Source: Rhodoglobus sp043721995 (lineage in GTDB: Bacteria; Actinomycetota; Actinomycetes; Actinomycetales; Microbacteriaceae). Taken from it: 64,000 nucleotides of DNA. Positions 33,687 to 41,792 of this stretch are shown piece by piece. Where the stretch lies: the NCBI GenBank assembly GCA_043721995.1, contig JAYSPT010000100.1, forward strand, positions 23,231-87,230. Direction: 5' to 3'. The position numbers and the translations under genes are program-made. Position 1 is the first letter of the stretch. Each line of letters starts with the position of its first letter. Below the pieces are notes generated by a model, which was not told where the DNA came from, ran no database searches, and was given only the letters and a program-made list of their open reading frames with translations.

Positions 33687-34842
33687 CGCTGCCGGTCTTG
33701 CGGTAAAGCACGAGATACTGCTCGGCCACGGCTTCGTCGATCTCCCGCGGTACCGGCACAACGACGGCATCCGAAGAAACCGTTCCGAGGGCGATTGCCT
33801 CAAGGCAGCGGGATTGAAGCGCGAAGCCCAGGTCCATTGACTCAATCGAGTTGCCGAGTGGGTTTGCACCACCGAGGTTGACCATGTGGCCTTTCGTGGC
33901 GAGGTGTATCCGCCGGCCGTCGTTCAGCGTGAGAGTTTCGAGGCCGGGTGCGGCATTCGTCACAGAATCGACCGTGGGGTGTGCCAGGATTCCCGGCACG
34001 TCGATCTCGAGCGGGAAGTGCCCCGCGTTCATGAGTACTACGTCGTCTTTGAGCAGCGGTACATCCCCGGCCAGCAGAATGTCGCGGGCGCCCGTCACTG
34101 TCACGACGATGTCTGCCGCGGATAACGCCGCCTCCCTCGGTGAGACGTCGAACCCGTCCAGGCTCGCCTCAAGACGCTTGACCGGGTCGACCTCGATGAC
34201 CGTGACCAGGGCATACGTATTACGGAAATTTGCTGCGACCCCCTGTCCGCACGCGCCATAGCCGAAGACCACGACGCGCTTGCCCTGGGTCGAGCGATTG
34301 GTGATGCGAAGGTACGACTCGAGCACACTTTGGCCCACCGCGTGCCGGTTCTCCGCGAACTGCTTGATGGGGGAGTCGTTGATCACCAGGATGGGTACGC
34401 GCAGTCGATCGCGGAGCGACACGAGCCGGTTACGGCCGGAGGTGGTCTCCTCAGTTCCGCCGCGAAGCGTATCCCACGGACGATCGAGGTAGCGGGTGAA
34501 AAGATCGCCACCGTTATCGAGAATCAGGTCAGGCTTGGCGGCGATGACCTCCAAGAGGTCGCGATCATGCACGGCTGGGTCGCTGGTTGGTCCGCCGATG
34601 ACGGTGACGCCATGCTCCCTCAGGTAGTCGACGGTCTCGGCCTGTGTACTGTTCAGGTTGCCGGTGGAAACCAGGTTCGCCCCGCCCCGCTGAAGGGTCA
34701 TGAGAAGTGCTGCCGTCTTCGGTTCGAGGTGGATGCCCGTGCCGATGGTTACATCGGCGAATGGCCGAGTCTCCTCGAACTCCGCCCCGATCGCCGACAG
34801 CAGCCTGCAGCTCGCAGCGACCCAATCAATACGTGATGCCAT
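33640..34842 (-). CDS. Divergent S-adenosyl-L-homocysteine hydrolase-like protein
   Basis: The 400-residue protein follows the SAHH fold: IHLEPKTAALL with H38, NSTQ 64-67, LDNGGD around 108-113, GGTEETTSGR, NDSPIKQF with K160, Rossmann motif FGYGACGQG at 193-201 and LMNAGHFPLEID. Compared with true SAHH it is short (usual 430-490), lacks the Cys before NxxSTQ (G61), and appears to have E164 where SAHH has a catalytic Asp. The substrate may therefore differ, for instance another nucleosyl-homocysteine. ATG 34842 lies 17 bases inside the aminotransferase gene, so the two are coupled; the longer upstream frame is a shadow. Confidence 0.8.
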   Translation of the reverse strand: MASRIDWVAASCRLLSAIGAEFEETRPFADVTIGTGIHLEPKTAALLMTLQRGGANLVSTGNLNSTQAETVDYLREHGVTVIGGPTSDPAVHDRDLLEVIAAKPDLILDNGGDLFTRYLDRPWDTLRGGTEETTSGRNRLVSLRDRLRVPILVINDSPIKQFAENRHAVGQSVLESYLRITNRSTQGKRVVVFGYGACGQGVAANFRNTYALVTVIEVDPVKRLEASLDGFDVSPREAALSAADIVVTVTGARDILLAGDVPLLKDDVVLMNAGHFPLEIDVPGILAHPTVDSVTNAAPGLETLTLNDGRRIHLATKGHMVNLGGANPLGNSIESMDLGFALQSRCLEAIALGTVSSDAVVVPVPREIDEAVAEQYLVLYRKTGSATEARHRIDEDLVPG

Positions 34843-36037
34843 GGGATAACCCTTCCTCGAGTTGTGCCGCCGCCCGCTCCAGCACGTCGACCTTCTTGCA
34901 GAACGCGAAGCGCAGGAGGGAGCCGTAGCCTGCGCGCCTTTCCGCCTGCACAAACGCGGTGACGGGTACAGCGACGACACCAGCGAGCCGGGGGAGTGAT
35001 CGGCAGAATTCGGCCGCATCCGTGACGCCGAGGGGCGAAGCATCCGCGATCACGAAGTAGCCCGCCTGTGGAGAGCTCACGCTGAAGCCTGCTGCGGTGA
35101 GGCCCGCACTCACGATGTCTCGCTTGTGCCGCAGCGTCGCCGCGGTGGTTTCGAAGTACTCGTCGGACAATCCGAGGCCGACCGCGATCGCAGGTTGGAA
35201 TGGCGCACCGTTCACGAAGGTCAGGAACTGCTTCACCGCAAGGATCGGCTGCAGCAGGGTCTGCGGCGCGACGATCCAGCCGATCTTCCAGCCGGTCGTG
35301 CTGAAGGTCTTGCCACCGCTGGAGATCGTCACGGTTCGCTCGAACGCACCCGGCAGGGTCGAAATTGGGATGTGCTCGACTCCGAATGTCAGGTGCTCGT
35401 AGACCTCGTCGGTCACGATGATCACGTCATGCTTCGTCGCGAGTTCGACGATGAGCCGGAGTGTGTCGCGGTCGAGCACTGTGCCGGTTGGGTTGTGCGG
35501 CGAGTTGATGATGATGAGGCGCGTCTTGTCTGTGATGGCGTGTCGGAGGTCATCATGGTCGGGTCGAAAGCCGGGCGCTCGAAGTGGCACGGTGACATGG
35601 GTCACGCGGTTGAACGCGATCATCGCGCCGTAGACGTCATAGAATGGCTCCAGCGTGACGGCCTCATCGCCGTCATCGGTGAGCGCCAGGATCGTGGCGG
35701 CGAGCGCCTCGGTTGCCCCGGCCGTCACCAGCACCTGCGTGTCTGGATCGACGGTGAGGCCGTAGAACCGCCGCTGATGCGCGGCGATCGCGTTCCTGAG
35801 CACTGGCATCCCGATTCCGGGCGGGTACTGGTTCAGACCGTCTGAGATTGCTTGGCGCGCGGCGTCCAGAACCTCGGGCGGACCATCCTGATCAGGAAAA
35901 CCCTGCCCGAGATTCAGTGAATTCGTGGCGAGGGCGAGTGCGGACATCTCCGCGAAGATGGTCGGCCGAAGTTTCCCGTCCCCGCTCAGCAGCATGGCGC
36001 CGTCGGCGGCGCGCTGCCAGGATCCGCGGACAGTCAT
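34826..36037 (-). CDS. Class I/II PLP aminotransferase (KMTB/glutamine transaminase-like)
   Basis: The 403-residue enzyme has the fold-type I landmarks: NLGQGFPDQDGPPEV near the N-terminus, YPPGIGMPVLRNAI, VTAGATEALAA, NSPHNPTGTV, TDEVYEHL and the PLP lysine in SSGGKTFSTTGWKIGW. This subgroup includes DapC, YbdL methionine aminotransferase and kynurenine/glutamine transaminase K. Coupling to an SAHH-like gene and closeness to an omega-amidase-like gene favour 4-methylthio-2-oxobutyrate as substrate, but DapC cannot be excluded. The start may lie at one of several ATG codons; the longest is given. Confidence 0.85.
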   Translation of the reverse strand: MTVRGSWQRAADGAMLLSGDGKLRPTIFAEMSALALATNSLNLGQGFPDQDGPPEVLDAARQAISDGLNQYPPGIGMPVLRNAIAAHQRRFYGLTVDPDTQVLVTAGATEALAATILALTDDGDEAVTLEPFYDVYGAMIAFNRVTHVTVPLRAPGFRPDHDDLRHAITDKTRLIIINSPHNPTGTVLDRDTLRLIVELATKHDVIIVTDEVYEHLTFGVEHIPISTLPGAFERTVTISSGGKTFSTTGWKIGWIVAPQTLLQPILAVKQFLTFVNGAPFQPAIAVGLGLSDEYFETTAATLRHKRDIVSAGLTAAGFSVSSPQAGYFVIADASPLGVTDAAEFCRSLPRLAGVVAVPVTAFVQAERRAGYGSLLRFAFCKKVDVLERAAAQLEEGLSHGITY

Positions 36038-36095
36038 TGTTCTGCGAGTGTATTGCGCCTGTGGATGAATTGCTCGCGGGTGACGGCGGCGGCGC

Positions 36096-36101
36096 TACGG
36101 T
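36096..36101 (+). promoter_or_regulatory. -10 box of the lipoprotein-PKD pair (leaderless)
   Basis: TACGGT lies exactly 6 bases before ATG 36108. Confidence 0.45.
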
Positions 36102-36107
36102 CCCGCT

Positions 36108-36644
36108 ATGAGGATGCTCCCCATCGCACTGGCTCTCGCGCTGTTACCGAGTGGATGCTCGGCGCATGGCACGACAGCTATCCCCGCAGCCGAGCCGACG
36201 TCCGCCCCGGTATTCGCGTCAGATGAAGACGCGCTGGCTGCGGCCAAGATGGCGTACGGCAACTATCTGGCAATTTCAGACTTGATCTCGCAACAAGGCG
36301 GGGTACACCCCGACCGCCTAAAGCAAGCTGTTACTCCCGAGTTGTTGGCACACCAGATTGAGTTCTTTGGGACTTTTGCCAAGTCGGGCCAACATCAGGT
36401 CGGGCTCTCGACCATCACAAACGTAAAACTTCAACGACTTGAAGACGATGGTTACGGACACGTGACGGTCACGATCTATGCCTGCACCGACTTCTCGGGC
36501 ACACGCTTTCTCGACTCGGCCGGACAAGATGTAACTCCCACAGCGTCACGGGCCGCCACTCTCGAGCTCGAGTTCTCTCTGACTCCCTTGAGTCCACTCA
36601 TCATGTCTGGTAGCGGCCTGTGGTCCGGCCAATCAATCTGCTAG
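36108..36644 (+). CDS. Secreted lipoprotein of unknown function
   Basis: The 178-residue protein has a lipoprotein signal peptide: a hydrophobic stretch to residue 14, then the lipobox LLPSGC with the lipidated Cys at 17. The mature part starts with a Thr/Ala/Pro-rich spacer and continues in a compact alpha+beta region (SDEDALAAAKMAYGNYLAISDLI and VTVTIYACTDFSG), reminiscent of NTF2-like or stalk-type lipoproteins. No family name is recognised. It overlaps the PKD-protein gene by 25 bases, so they are probably made together and may act together at the surface. Confidence 0.75.
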   Translation: MRMLPIALALALLPSGCSAHGTTAIPAAEPTSAPVFASDEDALAAAKMAYGNYLAISDLISQQGGVHPDRLKQAVTPELLAHQIEFFGTFAKSGQHQVGLSTITNVKLQRLEDDGYGHVTVTIYACTDFSGTRFLDSAGQDVTPTASRAATLELEFSLTPLSPLIMSGSGLWSGQSIC

Positions 36645-37399
36645 TCGCTGCGGCTGTGTGCGTCGCGCTCACAGGGCTTCCGGCGCAAAGTGTGTTCGCG
36701 GCAGGCGACTGCCAAGCACCCGACATCAACTGGGGCACGTGTGTCGACGGCAACATCAACGGCGGCGGCGACGGCGTCGACCTCAGTGGCGGCATGAACG
36801 GTCCCGGGACGGGTTCCAGCGGTGGCGACGGCGCGACCGACGCTGGCTCAAGCGGCGGGAACTCAAGCGGCGGGGACTTGCCTCTGCGGCCCTTTGATTT
36901 CATCATTGTGTCGCCAGAGATAAGTCTCTCCGATGTTGCGAGTTTTAGAGCCGTGCCGGGTGTGGGCCACATGGAGCCCAACGGTTGGATGGTGGTTGGA
37001 CTCGACACAAACTTCTACGCAACGGGTGGTCAGCAGGTCGTGGAGGGGCAACTCCTCAATCTTGCCGCCAGGGTGCGCTTCACGCCGATCGCCTGGCACT
37101 GGGACTACGGTGACGGCGCAACCGCAAACGCCTCCATCCCGGGTGGCACATGGATGCAGTCCGGGGTGGCCGAGTTCGGTGCAACATCCACAAGCCATAT
37201 TTATCGGGCCCCTGGTACCTACACGATCACCCTCACCATCGACTATCGCGCCGAGTACCAGTTCTCGCGCGCCGGGTGGAAATCGATACCGGGGTCGATC
37301 TCGCTCTTTGCCAATCGCCTGACCGCTGCGGCTGGCAGCGCGAAGACGCTGCTGATGAATCACGATTGCGCAGCCAAACCTTCCGGGCCCGGTTGTTGA
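36620..37399 (+). CDS. Secreted PKD-domain-like protein
   Basis: The 259-residue protein has a Sec signal peptide (NLLVAAAVCVALTGLPAQSVFAAG). A Gly/Ser/Asp-rich low-complexity region follows (about 45-85) and then one PKD-like domain with the hallmark WDYGDG and the closing strand HIYRAPGTYTITLTIDY. Cysteines near the start (GDCQAP, GTCVDG) and end (HDCAAKPSGPGC) could form disulfides. PKD domains mediate protein or carbohydrate contacts outside the cell. The GTG start lies within the upstream lipoprotein gene. It seems lineage-specific. Confidence 0.7.
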   Translation: MVRPINLLVAAAVCVALTGLPAQSVFAAGDCQAPDINWGTCVDGNINGGGDGVDLSGGMNGPGTGSSGGDGATDAGSSGGNSSGGDLPLRPFDFIIVSPEISLSDVASFRAVPGVGHMEPNGWMVVGLDTNFYATGGQQVVEGQLLNLAARVRFTPIAWHWDYGDGATANASIPGGTWMQSGVAEFGATSTSHIYRAPGTYTITLTIDYRAEYQFSRAGWKSIPGSISLFANRLTAAAGSAKTLLMNHDCAAKPSGPGC

Positions 37400-37496
37400 C
37401 GCAATCCTCAGCGTCACGGGGGACTGCTCCCAGCTTTCGTAAATAGAACGTTCAGGTTCACGGGACAAGCTAGGGGGCGAAAGGAGCATTTTCCCC

Positions 37497-38945
37497 ATGC
37501 CTGAAGTACCTGAAAACGCCACTGCCGAGAACCCAGAACAGAACCCCATTGAGGTGGCCCCCGACGGCACTGCCAAGCGCACCCGCGCACCGCGCACCGC
37601 TCCCGCGGCACCGGCCGCAACGACCATGAATGATGCTCCCGTGATGCACGAAGCAGAGGCGCCCGCTGCTGCGCCGCAACCGATCGATCCGATCGAACAT
37701 CCCGCATTGGCCAAACAGCGCCGCCCCATCGCGGTCGGCGTTGTTGCGGCTCTCGCCGTTGGCGCTCTGATCGGTGGCGTGTCGGGAGCCGGGGTGACCC
37801 TCTGGGCCACCTCCGCGAATGCAAGCCACGCGGTTGTTGGCAACGCGACCGCCCAGACCATCACGGTGAACAACCCGACGGATGTCACCCAGATCACTGC
37901 GATTGCAGCGAAAGCGCTGCCCTCGGTCGTGACGATTTCGGTGACCTCTTCCAGCGCTGCCGGTACGGGCTCGGGCGTCGTGCTCTCGGCAGACGGCTTC
38001 ATTCTCACAAACACCCACGTGGTGACCCTTGACGGTGCCGTATCCGACGCCGCGATCAGCGTGCAGACCTCAGACGGCCGCCTGTTTGCGGCCAAGGTCA
38101 TCGGCACCGACCCGATCTCGGATCTTGCCGTGATCAAGGTCGCTGGCGTCACGGACCTCCAGCCCGCTTCGTTCGGGGACTCCTCAAAACTCAACGTGGG
38201 CGACACGGCTGTCGCGATCGGTGCACCGCTCGATCTGCCGGGCACGGTCACGAACGGCATTGTGAGCGCGCTCAACCGCAGCATCACGATCGCATCCTCG
38301 GCAGCACCCAGTCCGGGTAGCGGAGGCGACGGCACCCAGACGCCGAGCCCCGGCAGCCCTGGTAGCCCCTACAACTTCTGGAATTTTGACCTGCCCGGCC
38401 AAGGCGGCGGCACCGGAACTACGACCGGAACGTCCTCGACGATCTCCCTCGCAGTTATCCAGACGGATGCCGCGATCAACCCCGGAAATTCGGGTGGAGC
38501 GCTTCTAAACTCAAGCGGAAACGTGATCGGAATCAACGTCGCGATCGCATCCTCCGGATCCAATACCTCCGGCCAGTCGGGGAGCATCGGCGTCGGTTTT
38601 GCGATCCCGTCGAACATCGCCCAGCGCGTTGCCAAGGAGATCATGGATTCCGGAAAAGCAACGCACGGCCTGCTCGGCGCATCCGTTGCGGACGTCGATA
38701 CGACCAAGTCCACGAGCACCGTCGTGGGTGCTGCGATAGCCGAGGTCACCTCGGGCGGCGCTGCCAAAGTTGCTGGCCTGAAGGCCGGTGATGTGATCAC
38801 CAATTTCAACGGCATCCCAATTGCCGGCAAGAACGACATCACCGCCCAAGTGCGTGCCGCCGCCGCGGGTTCCAAGGCGACGGTCACCTACGTGCGCGAC
38901 GGCAAGGCCGCGACGGTCGATGTCACGCTCGGAACGCTCGGGTAG
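37497..38945 (+). CDS. HtrA/DegP-like membrane-anchored serine protease with PDZ domain
   Basis: The 482-residue protein has a Pro/Ala-rich cytoplasmic N-terminus, one membrane helix (about 79-103), a trypsin-like domain and a C-terminal PDZ domain (GLKAGDVITNFNGIPI). The triad is His in FILTNTHVV, Asp in ISDLAVIKV and Ser in NPGNSGGALL. A Gly/Ser/Pro insert lies between strands of the protease domain. It degrades or processes misfolded proteins outside the membrane. AAAGGAG lies 11 bases before the ATG. The gene stands alone; a CGCCTCG palindrome follows the stop. Confidence 0.92.
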   Translation: MPEVPENATAENPEQNPIEVAPDGTAKRTRAPRTAPAAPAATTMNDAPVMHEAEAPAAAPQPIDPIEHPALAKQRRPIAVGVVAALAVGALIGGVSGAGVTLWATSANASHAVVGNATAQTITVNNPTDVTQITAIAAKALPSVVTISVTSSSAAGTGSGVVLSADGFILTNTHVVTLDGAVSDAAISVQTSDGRLFAAKVIGTDPISDLAVIKVAGVTDLQPASFGDSSKLNVGDTAVAIGAPLDLPGTVTNGIVSALNRSITIASSAAPSPGSGGDGTQTPSPGSPGSPYNFWNFDLPGQGGGTGTTTGTSSTISLAVIQTDAAINPGNSGGALLNSSGNVIGINVAIASSGSNTSGQSGSIGVGFAIPSNIAQRVAKEIMDSGKATHGLLGASVADVDTTKSTSTVVGAAIAEVTSGGAAKVAGLKAGDVITNFNGIPIAGKNDITAQVRAAAAGSKATVTYVRDGKAATVDVTLGTLG

Positions 38946-39053
38946 TTCTCCGCCTCGCGAGGCGCGTGAGGCCGCAGTTCACACCTGTGGGTTCACGCGC
39001 CAGCAGCATGTGCGCTGATAATGTCATAGAACTGGCTCGACGTATTGGAACTC

Positions 39054-40076
39054 ATGGCGAACACGGATGCCCTCCCGGGTGTCTCCTATGTAATGCCGGT
39101 CCTCAACGAGGTCGAACACATCGAGGCCGCCATAGAGAGCCTCATTGCACAGGACTACGCAGGTTCCTTCGAGGTAGTACTCGCGCTCGGACCGAGCGTC
39201 GATGGCACGAACGACGTCGTGACGGCGATGGCTCTGGAAGACCCACGAATCCGCACTGTACCCAACCCGCTGGGCTCGACGCCCGGTGGACTGAACGCGG
39301 CGATTCGATCGTCCAGCAACCCAGTCGTCATCAGGGTGGATGCTCATTCGGTCTTGCCGACCTATTACACGCGAGTCGCGGTCGACACACTGTTGAGCAC
39401 CGGCGCAGACAACGTCGGCGGAATCATGAAGGCCGAGGGCACGACGCCATTCCAAAAGTCCGTAGCGCACGCATACGGCTCGCCGGAGGGACTGGGGGGC
39501 ACACAGCACCACGTGGGCGGCAAAGCCGGCCCCGCGAGTACTGCCTACCTTGGTGTCTTCCGTCGAGAGCGTTTGATCGAGGTCGGCCTGTTCGACGAGG
39601 GCATCAAGCGCGGACAAGATTGGGAGCTCAACCGAAGACTTCGCGCAACCGGCGGCATCGTGTGGTTCACGCCCGAGCTCACGGTCACGTACCGTCCGCG
39701 CGCGAACCTGCGGTTGCTGGTGCGCCAATTCGTAGCGACCGGAATCTGGCGAGGCGAACTTGCCCGCAGATTCGGTCCCGGCAATTCGATTCGTTACTTC
39801 GTGCCACCCCTTGCGGTACTCGGCGTACTGATGGCGCTGATCGTCGGCATCGTGGGCCTGGCGATCGGCTCACGTTGGCTGCTACTCGCGTTTGCGGTGC
39901 CCGCCTCATACCTGGTCTTCGTGATCGTCGCATCCGTGGTCGCTGCCCGAGGGGGACTTCGCACCGGGCTCTGGTATCTCGTAGTCTTGCCGTGCATCCA
40001 TTTCGGGTGGGGTATCGGCTTTCTGCTCGGCTACCTCAAACTGACGAAGAACATCACGGAGCACACGGGAAGGTAA
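39054..40076 (+). CDS. Family 2 glycosyltransferase (membrane associated)
   Basis: The 340-residue protein is a GT-A glycosyltransferase: VSYVMPVLNEVEHIEAAIESL, VVLALGPSVDGTND, a metal-binding DAHS in VIRVDAHSVLP, and the acceptor region LFDEGIKRGQDWELNRRL with an ED/QDW-like motif. Two hydrophobic helices near the C-terminus (about 250-300) anchor it. Relatives make exopolysaccharide or succinoglycan-type glycans. The ATG at 39054 is preceded by GGAACTC; a TTG 9 bases upstream is an alternative. The second GT2 gene follows after a 3-base gap. Confidence 0.88.
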   Translation: MANTDALPGVSYVMPVLNEVEHIEAAIESLIAQDYAGSFEVVLALGPSVDGTNDVVTAMALEDPRIRTVPNPLGSTPGGLNAAIRSSSNPVVIRVDAHSVLPTYYTRVAVDTLLSTGADNVGGIMKAEGTTPFQKSVAHAYGSPEGLGGTQHHVGGKAGPASTAYLGVFRRERLIEVGLFDEGIKRGQDWELNRRLRATGGIVWFTPELTVTYRPRANLRLLVRQFVATGIWRGELARRFGPGNSIRYFVPPLAVLGVLMALIVGIVGLAIGSRWLLLAFAVPASYLVFVIVASVVAARGGLRTGLWYLVVLPCIHFGWGIGFLLGYLKLTKNITEHTGR

Positions 40077-40079
40077 ACA

Positions 40080-40976
40080 GTGGGCCTCGAAGCGGATGCG
40101 GGCCTACGTGCGGTCCCCACCATCGCAGTCGTCTGCCTGACCATGGGCACCCGAACCAACGAGCTTGCACGAGGTCTCGTTAGTCTGGCCGCGCAGCGTG
40201 GCGTTAGTCTGGATATCGTTGTCGTCGGCAATGGCTGGACTCCAACGGGCTTGCCGGCGGGCGTGAATGCACTGGGTCTGCCCGAGAACCTCGGTATCCC
40301 GGCCGGTCGCAACCGCGGTGTGAGCGAAGTCGTGGGCGAGTACCTGTTCTTCCTTGACGATGATGCCAGTATTCCATCGCCCACGTTCCTGGCCGATGCC
40401 GTTGCAGTTCTGGTAGGCGACCGCACGATCGGGTTGCTGCAGCCGCGGGTCACCGATCCTGCCGGTGTGGGGGACCCAACCAGATGGATTCCTCGGATCC
40501 GCAAGGGTGATCCCGCGGTCTCGAGTAACGTCTTTTCCGTGTGGGAGGGTGCAACACTCCTGCCGCGCGAGGTCTTCGATCGCACGGGCGGTTGGGCTGA
40601 GCCGTTTTTCTACGCACATGAGGGAATCGAGCTGGCGTGGCGGGTGTGGGATGGAGGCAAGCGCGCGTTCTATGACGGAGGGCTGGTGGCGAATCATCCC
40701 GCGATCTCGCCCACGCGGCATGCCGACTACTTCCGGCTGAACGCACGCAATCGCGTGTGGCTGGCCAAGCGGAACCTACCGTGGGTACTCGTACCCCTCT
40801 ACGTGGGCTCGTGGACGGGCATACAGCTACTCCGGTCGATCCGTCGACCCGCGGGACTTCGAGCGTGGTTTGGCGGCTGGGTCGAGGGTTGGCGAACGAA
40901 ACCCGGAGGACGTCGGCCGATGCGCTGGGCGACGGTCTGGCGGATGACGCGCGCGGGCAGGCCGCCGATCGTCTAG
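40080..40976 (+). CDS. Family 2 glycosyltransferase
   Basis: The 298-residue enzyme has a GT-A N-terminus (TIAVVCLTMGTRTNELARGL), the GNGWTPTGLP and NLGIPAGRNRGV nucleotide-binding segments, and the metal-binding DDD in FFLDDDASIP. The catalytic region is around EPFFYAHEGIELAWRV. The C-terminal region is basic. GGAAGG lies 6 bases before the GTG start and within the end of the upstream GT2 gene, so both are co-translated. It probably extends the same surface glycan as its partner. Confidence 0.87.
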   Translation: MGLEADAGLRAVPTIAVVCLTMGTRTNELARGLVSLAAQRGVSLDIVVVGNGWTPTGLPAGVNALGLPENLGIPAGRNRGVSEVVGEYLFFLDDDASIPSPTFLADAVAVLVGDRTIGLLQPRVTDPAGVGDPTRWIPRIRKGDPAVSSNVFSVWEGATLLPREVFDRTGGWAEPFFYAHEGIELAWRVWDGGKRAFYDGGLVANHPAISPTRHADYFRLNARNRVWLAKRNLPWVLVPLYVGSWTGIQLLRSIRRPAGLRAWFGGWVEGWRTKPGGRRPMRWATVWRMTRAGRPPIV

Positions 40977-41016
40977 CTTGCAATAGCCGAGTCTTGGGGG
41001 AGCGGTGATCCGACCA

Positions 41017-41032
41017 GAGGTATATACACCTC
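41017..41032. promoter_or_regulatory. Candidate second operator for the XRE regulator
   Basis: GAGGTATATACACCTC has perfect 5-base arms around a 6-base AT-rich centre. It shares the GAGG/CCTC half-sites with the palindrome at 41076-41089, about one full set of helical turns downstream. Confidence 0.4.
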
Positions 41033-41069
41033 AGTCGCAAACACTCTGGCATTCAAGCATCGAGGCAAG

Positions 41070-41075
41070 TAGTCA
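41070..41075 (+). promoter_or_regulatory. -10 box of the XRE regulator (leaderless)
   Basis: TAGTCA lies exactly 6 bases before ATG 41082; the last base deviates from TANNNT. The operator palindrome starts at the next base. Confidence 0.4.
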
Positions 41076-41089
41076 TGAGGCATGCCTCA
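41076..41089. promoter_or_regulatory. Perfect 14-base palindrome over the XRE start codon, likely autoregulatory operator
   Basis: TGAGGCATGCCTCA is fully symmetric and spans the region from just after the -10 box to the second codon. A dimer bound here would block transcription initiation. Confidence 0.6.
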
Positions 41090-41384
41090 ACCCATCTCCG
41101 ATGCCGCGCGGATACTCGGTGAACGGGTGAGGGATGCACGAATCCGATTTGCCCTCAGCCAGGATGACATCGCGAACCTCGCCGGTATGAACGTGTCCAA
41201 CTACGGCAAGATCGAACGTGGTCTGAGCAATCCGACGCTTCATACGATCGTTCGAATCGCGTCGGTTCTCGGTACGGATCCCGCAGTCTTCCTGCAGGGG
41301 CTGGGAGCCAAATCGCTGCCGACCATCGACCATCCGTTCACAGCGAAAGCGTTCATCCAGGCGCGCAAGAACCGGGAAGACTAG
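41082..41384 (+). CDS. XRE-family helix-turn-helix regulator
   Basis: The 100-residue protein is one Cro/C1-type HTH: helices VRDARIRFALSQDDIANLAGMNVSNYGKIERG at about 14-45 with SQDDIANLAGM as helices 2-3, and LHTIVRIASVLGTDPAVFLQGL. It ends in a short basic tail. The first bases form a perfect palindrome, and a second inverted repeat with the same half-sites lies 60 bases upstream, so autorepression is likely. Its neighbours are GT2 genes upstream and a polysaccharide exporter downstream, so it may control surface glycan genes; that is inference. Confidence 0.88.
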   Translation: MPQPISDAARILGERVRDARIRFALSQDDIANLAGMNVSNYGKIERGLSNPTLHTIVRIASVLGTDPAVFLQGLGAKSLPTIDHPFTAKAFIQARKNRED

Positions 41385-41394
41385 CTCGCTGCGC

Positions 41395-41688
41395 TCAGAA
41401 CGCCACCCTCCACAGGTACTCCACACCATCTGGCCGAAACCACCGCACCACGAGGATTGTGTTCCGCGCAAGGTCGCGTCCGGCGATGGTCACTACGAGG
41501 GCCTCGCCGACTTCCAGCCGAGTCGGCGCGCTCGCAGACATCACCCCCGTGCCATGCAGCGTCAGCGCAACACCTTCGACCGCCTCCTTGCCGACATTGG
41601 TCAAGGTGTATTCGTTTGACGCTGGCGAGCGATCGATCAGGAAAGGAACCGCGTACGCGGTTTCGAGGGGGCGGCGGCGAGAGTCCAT
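41395..41688 (-). CDS. Small beta-rich protein of unknown function
   Basis: The 97-residue protein has a beta-strand pattern: YAVPFLIDRSPASNEYTLTNVG, VEGVALTLHGTGVM, TRLEVGEALVVTIAG and ILVVRWFRPDGVEYLWRV. This resembles short immunoglobulin-like or cellulose-binding-like folds. It lacks a signal peptide, so it is probably cytosolic. The ATG follows TAACGT by 6 bases. It ends 10 bases from the convergent XRE gene. I recall similar short proteins in Microbacteriaceae without an assigned role. Confidence 0.65.
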   Translation of the reverse strand: MDSRRRPLETAYAVPFLIDRSPASNEYTLTNVGKEAVEGVALTLHGTGVMSASAPTRLEVGEALVVTIAGRDLARNTILVVRWFRPDGVEYLWRVAF

Positions 41689-41694
41689 GAGGCG

Positions 41695-41700
41695 ACGTTA
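41695..41700 (-). promoter_or_regulatory. -10 box of the small beta-rich protein gene (leaderless)
   Basis: TAACGT on the minus strand lies exactly 6 bases before ATG 41688. Confidence 0.45.
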
Positions 41701-41792
41701 GGTGAGCCGTCCGACGGGATGGCACGCCCGCACGGTACCACCTCAGGGCCGCATCGCGCGTGGTTATGGGCACGCCCTGTGGAGGAGTGGTC

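Noticed and set aside
38951..38964. CGCCTCGCGAGGCG palindrome after htrA, considered as a terminator
   Set aside because: The stem is only five bases with a four-base loop and no T run, so it is too weak to call.
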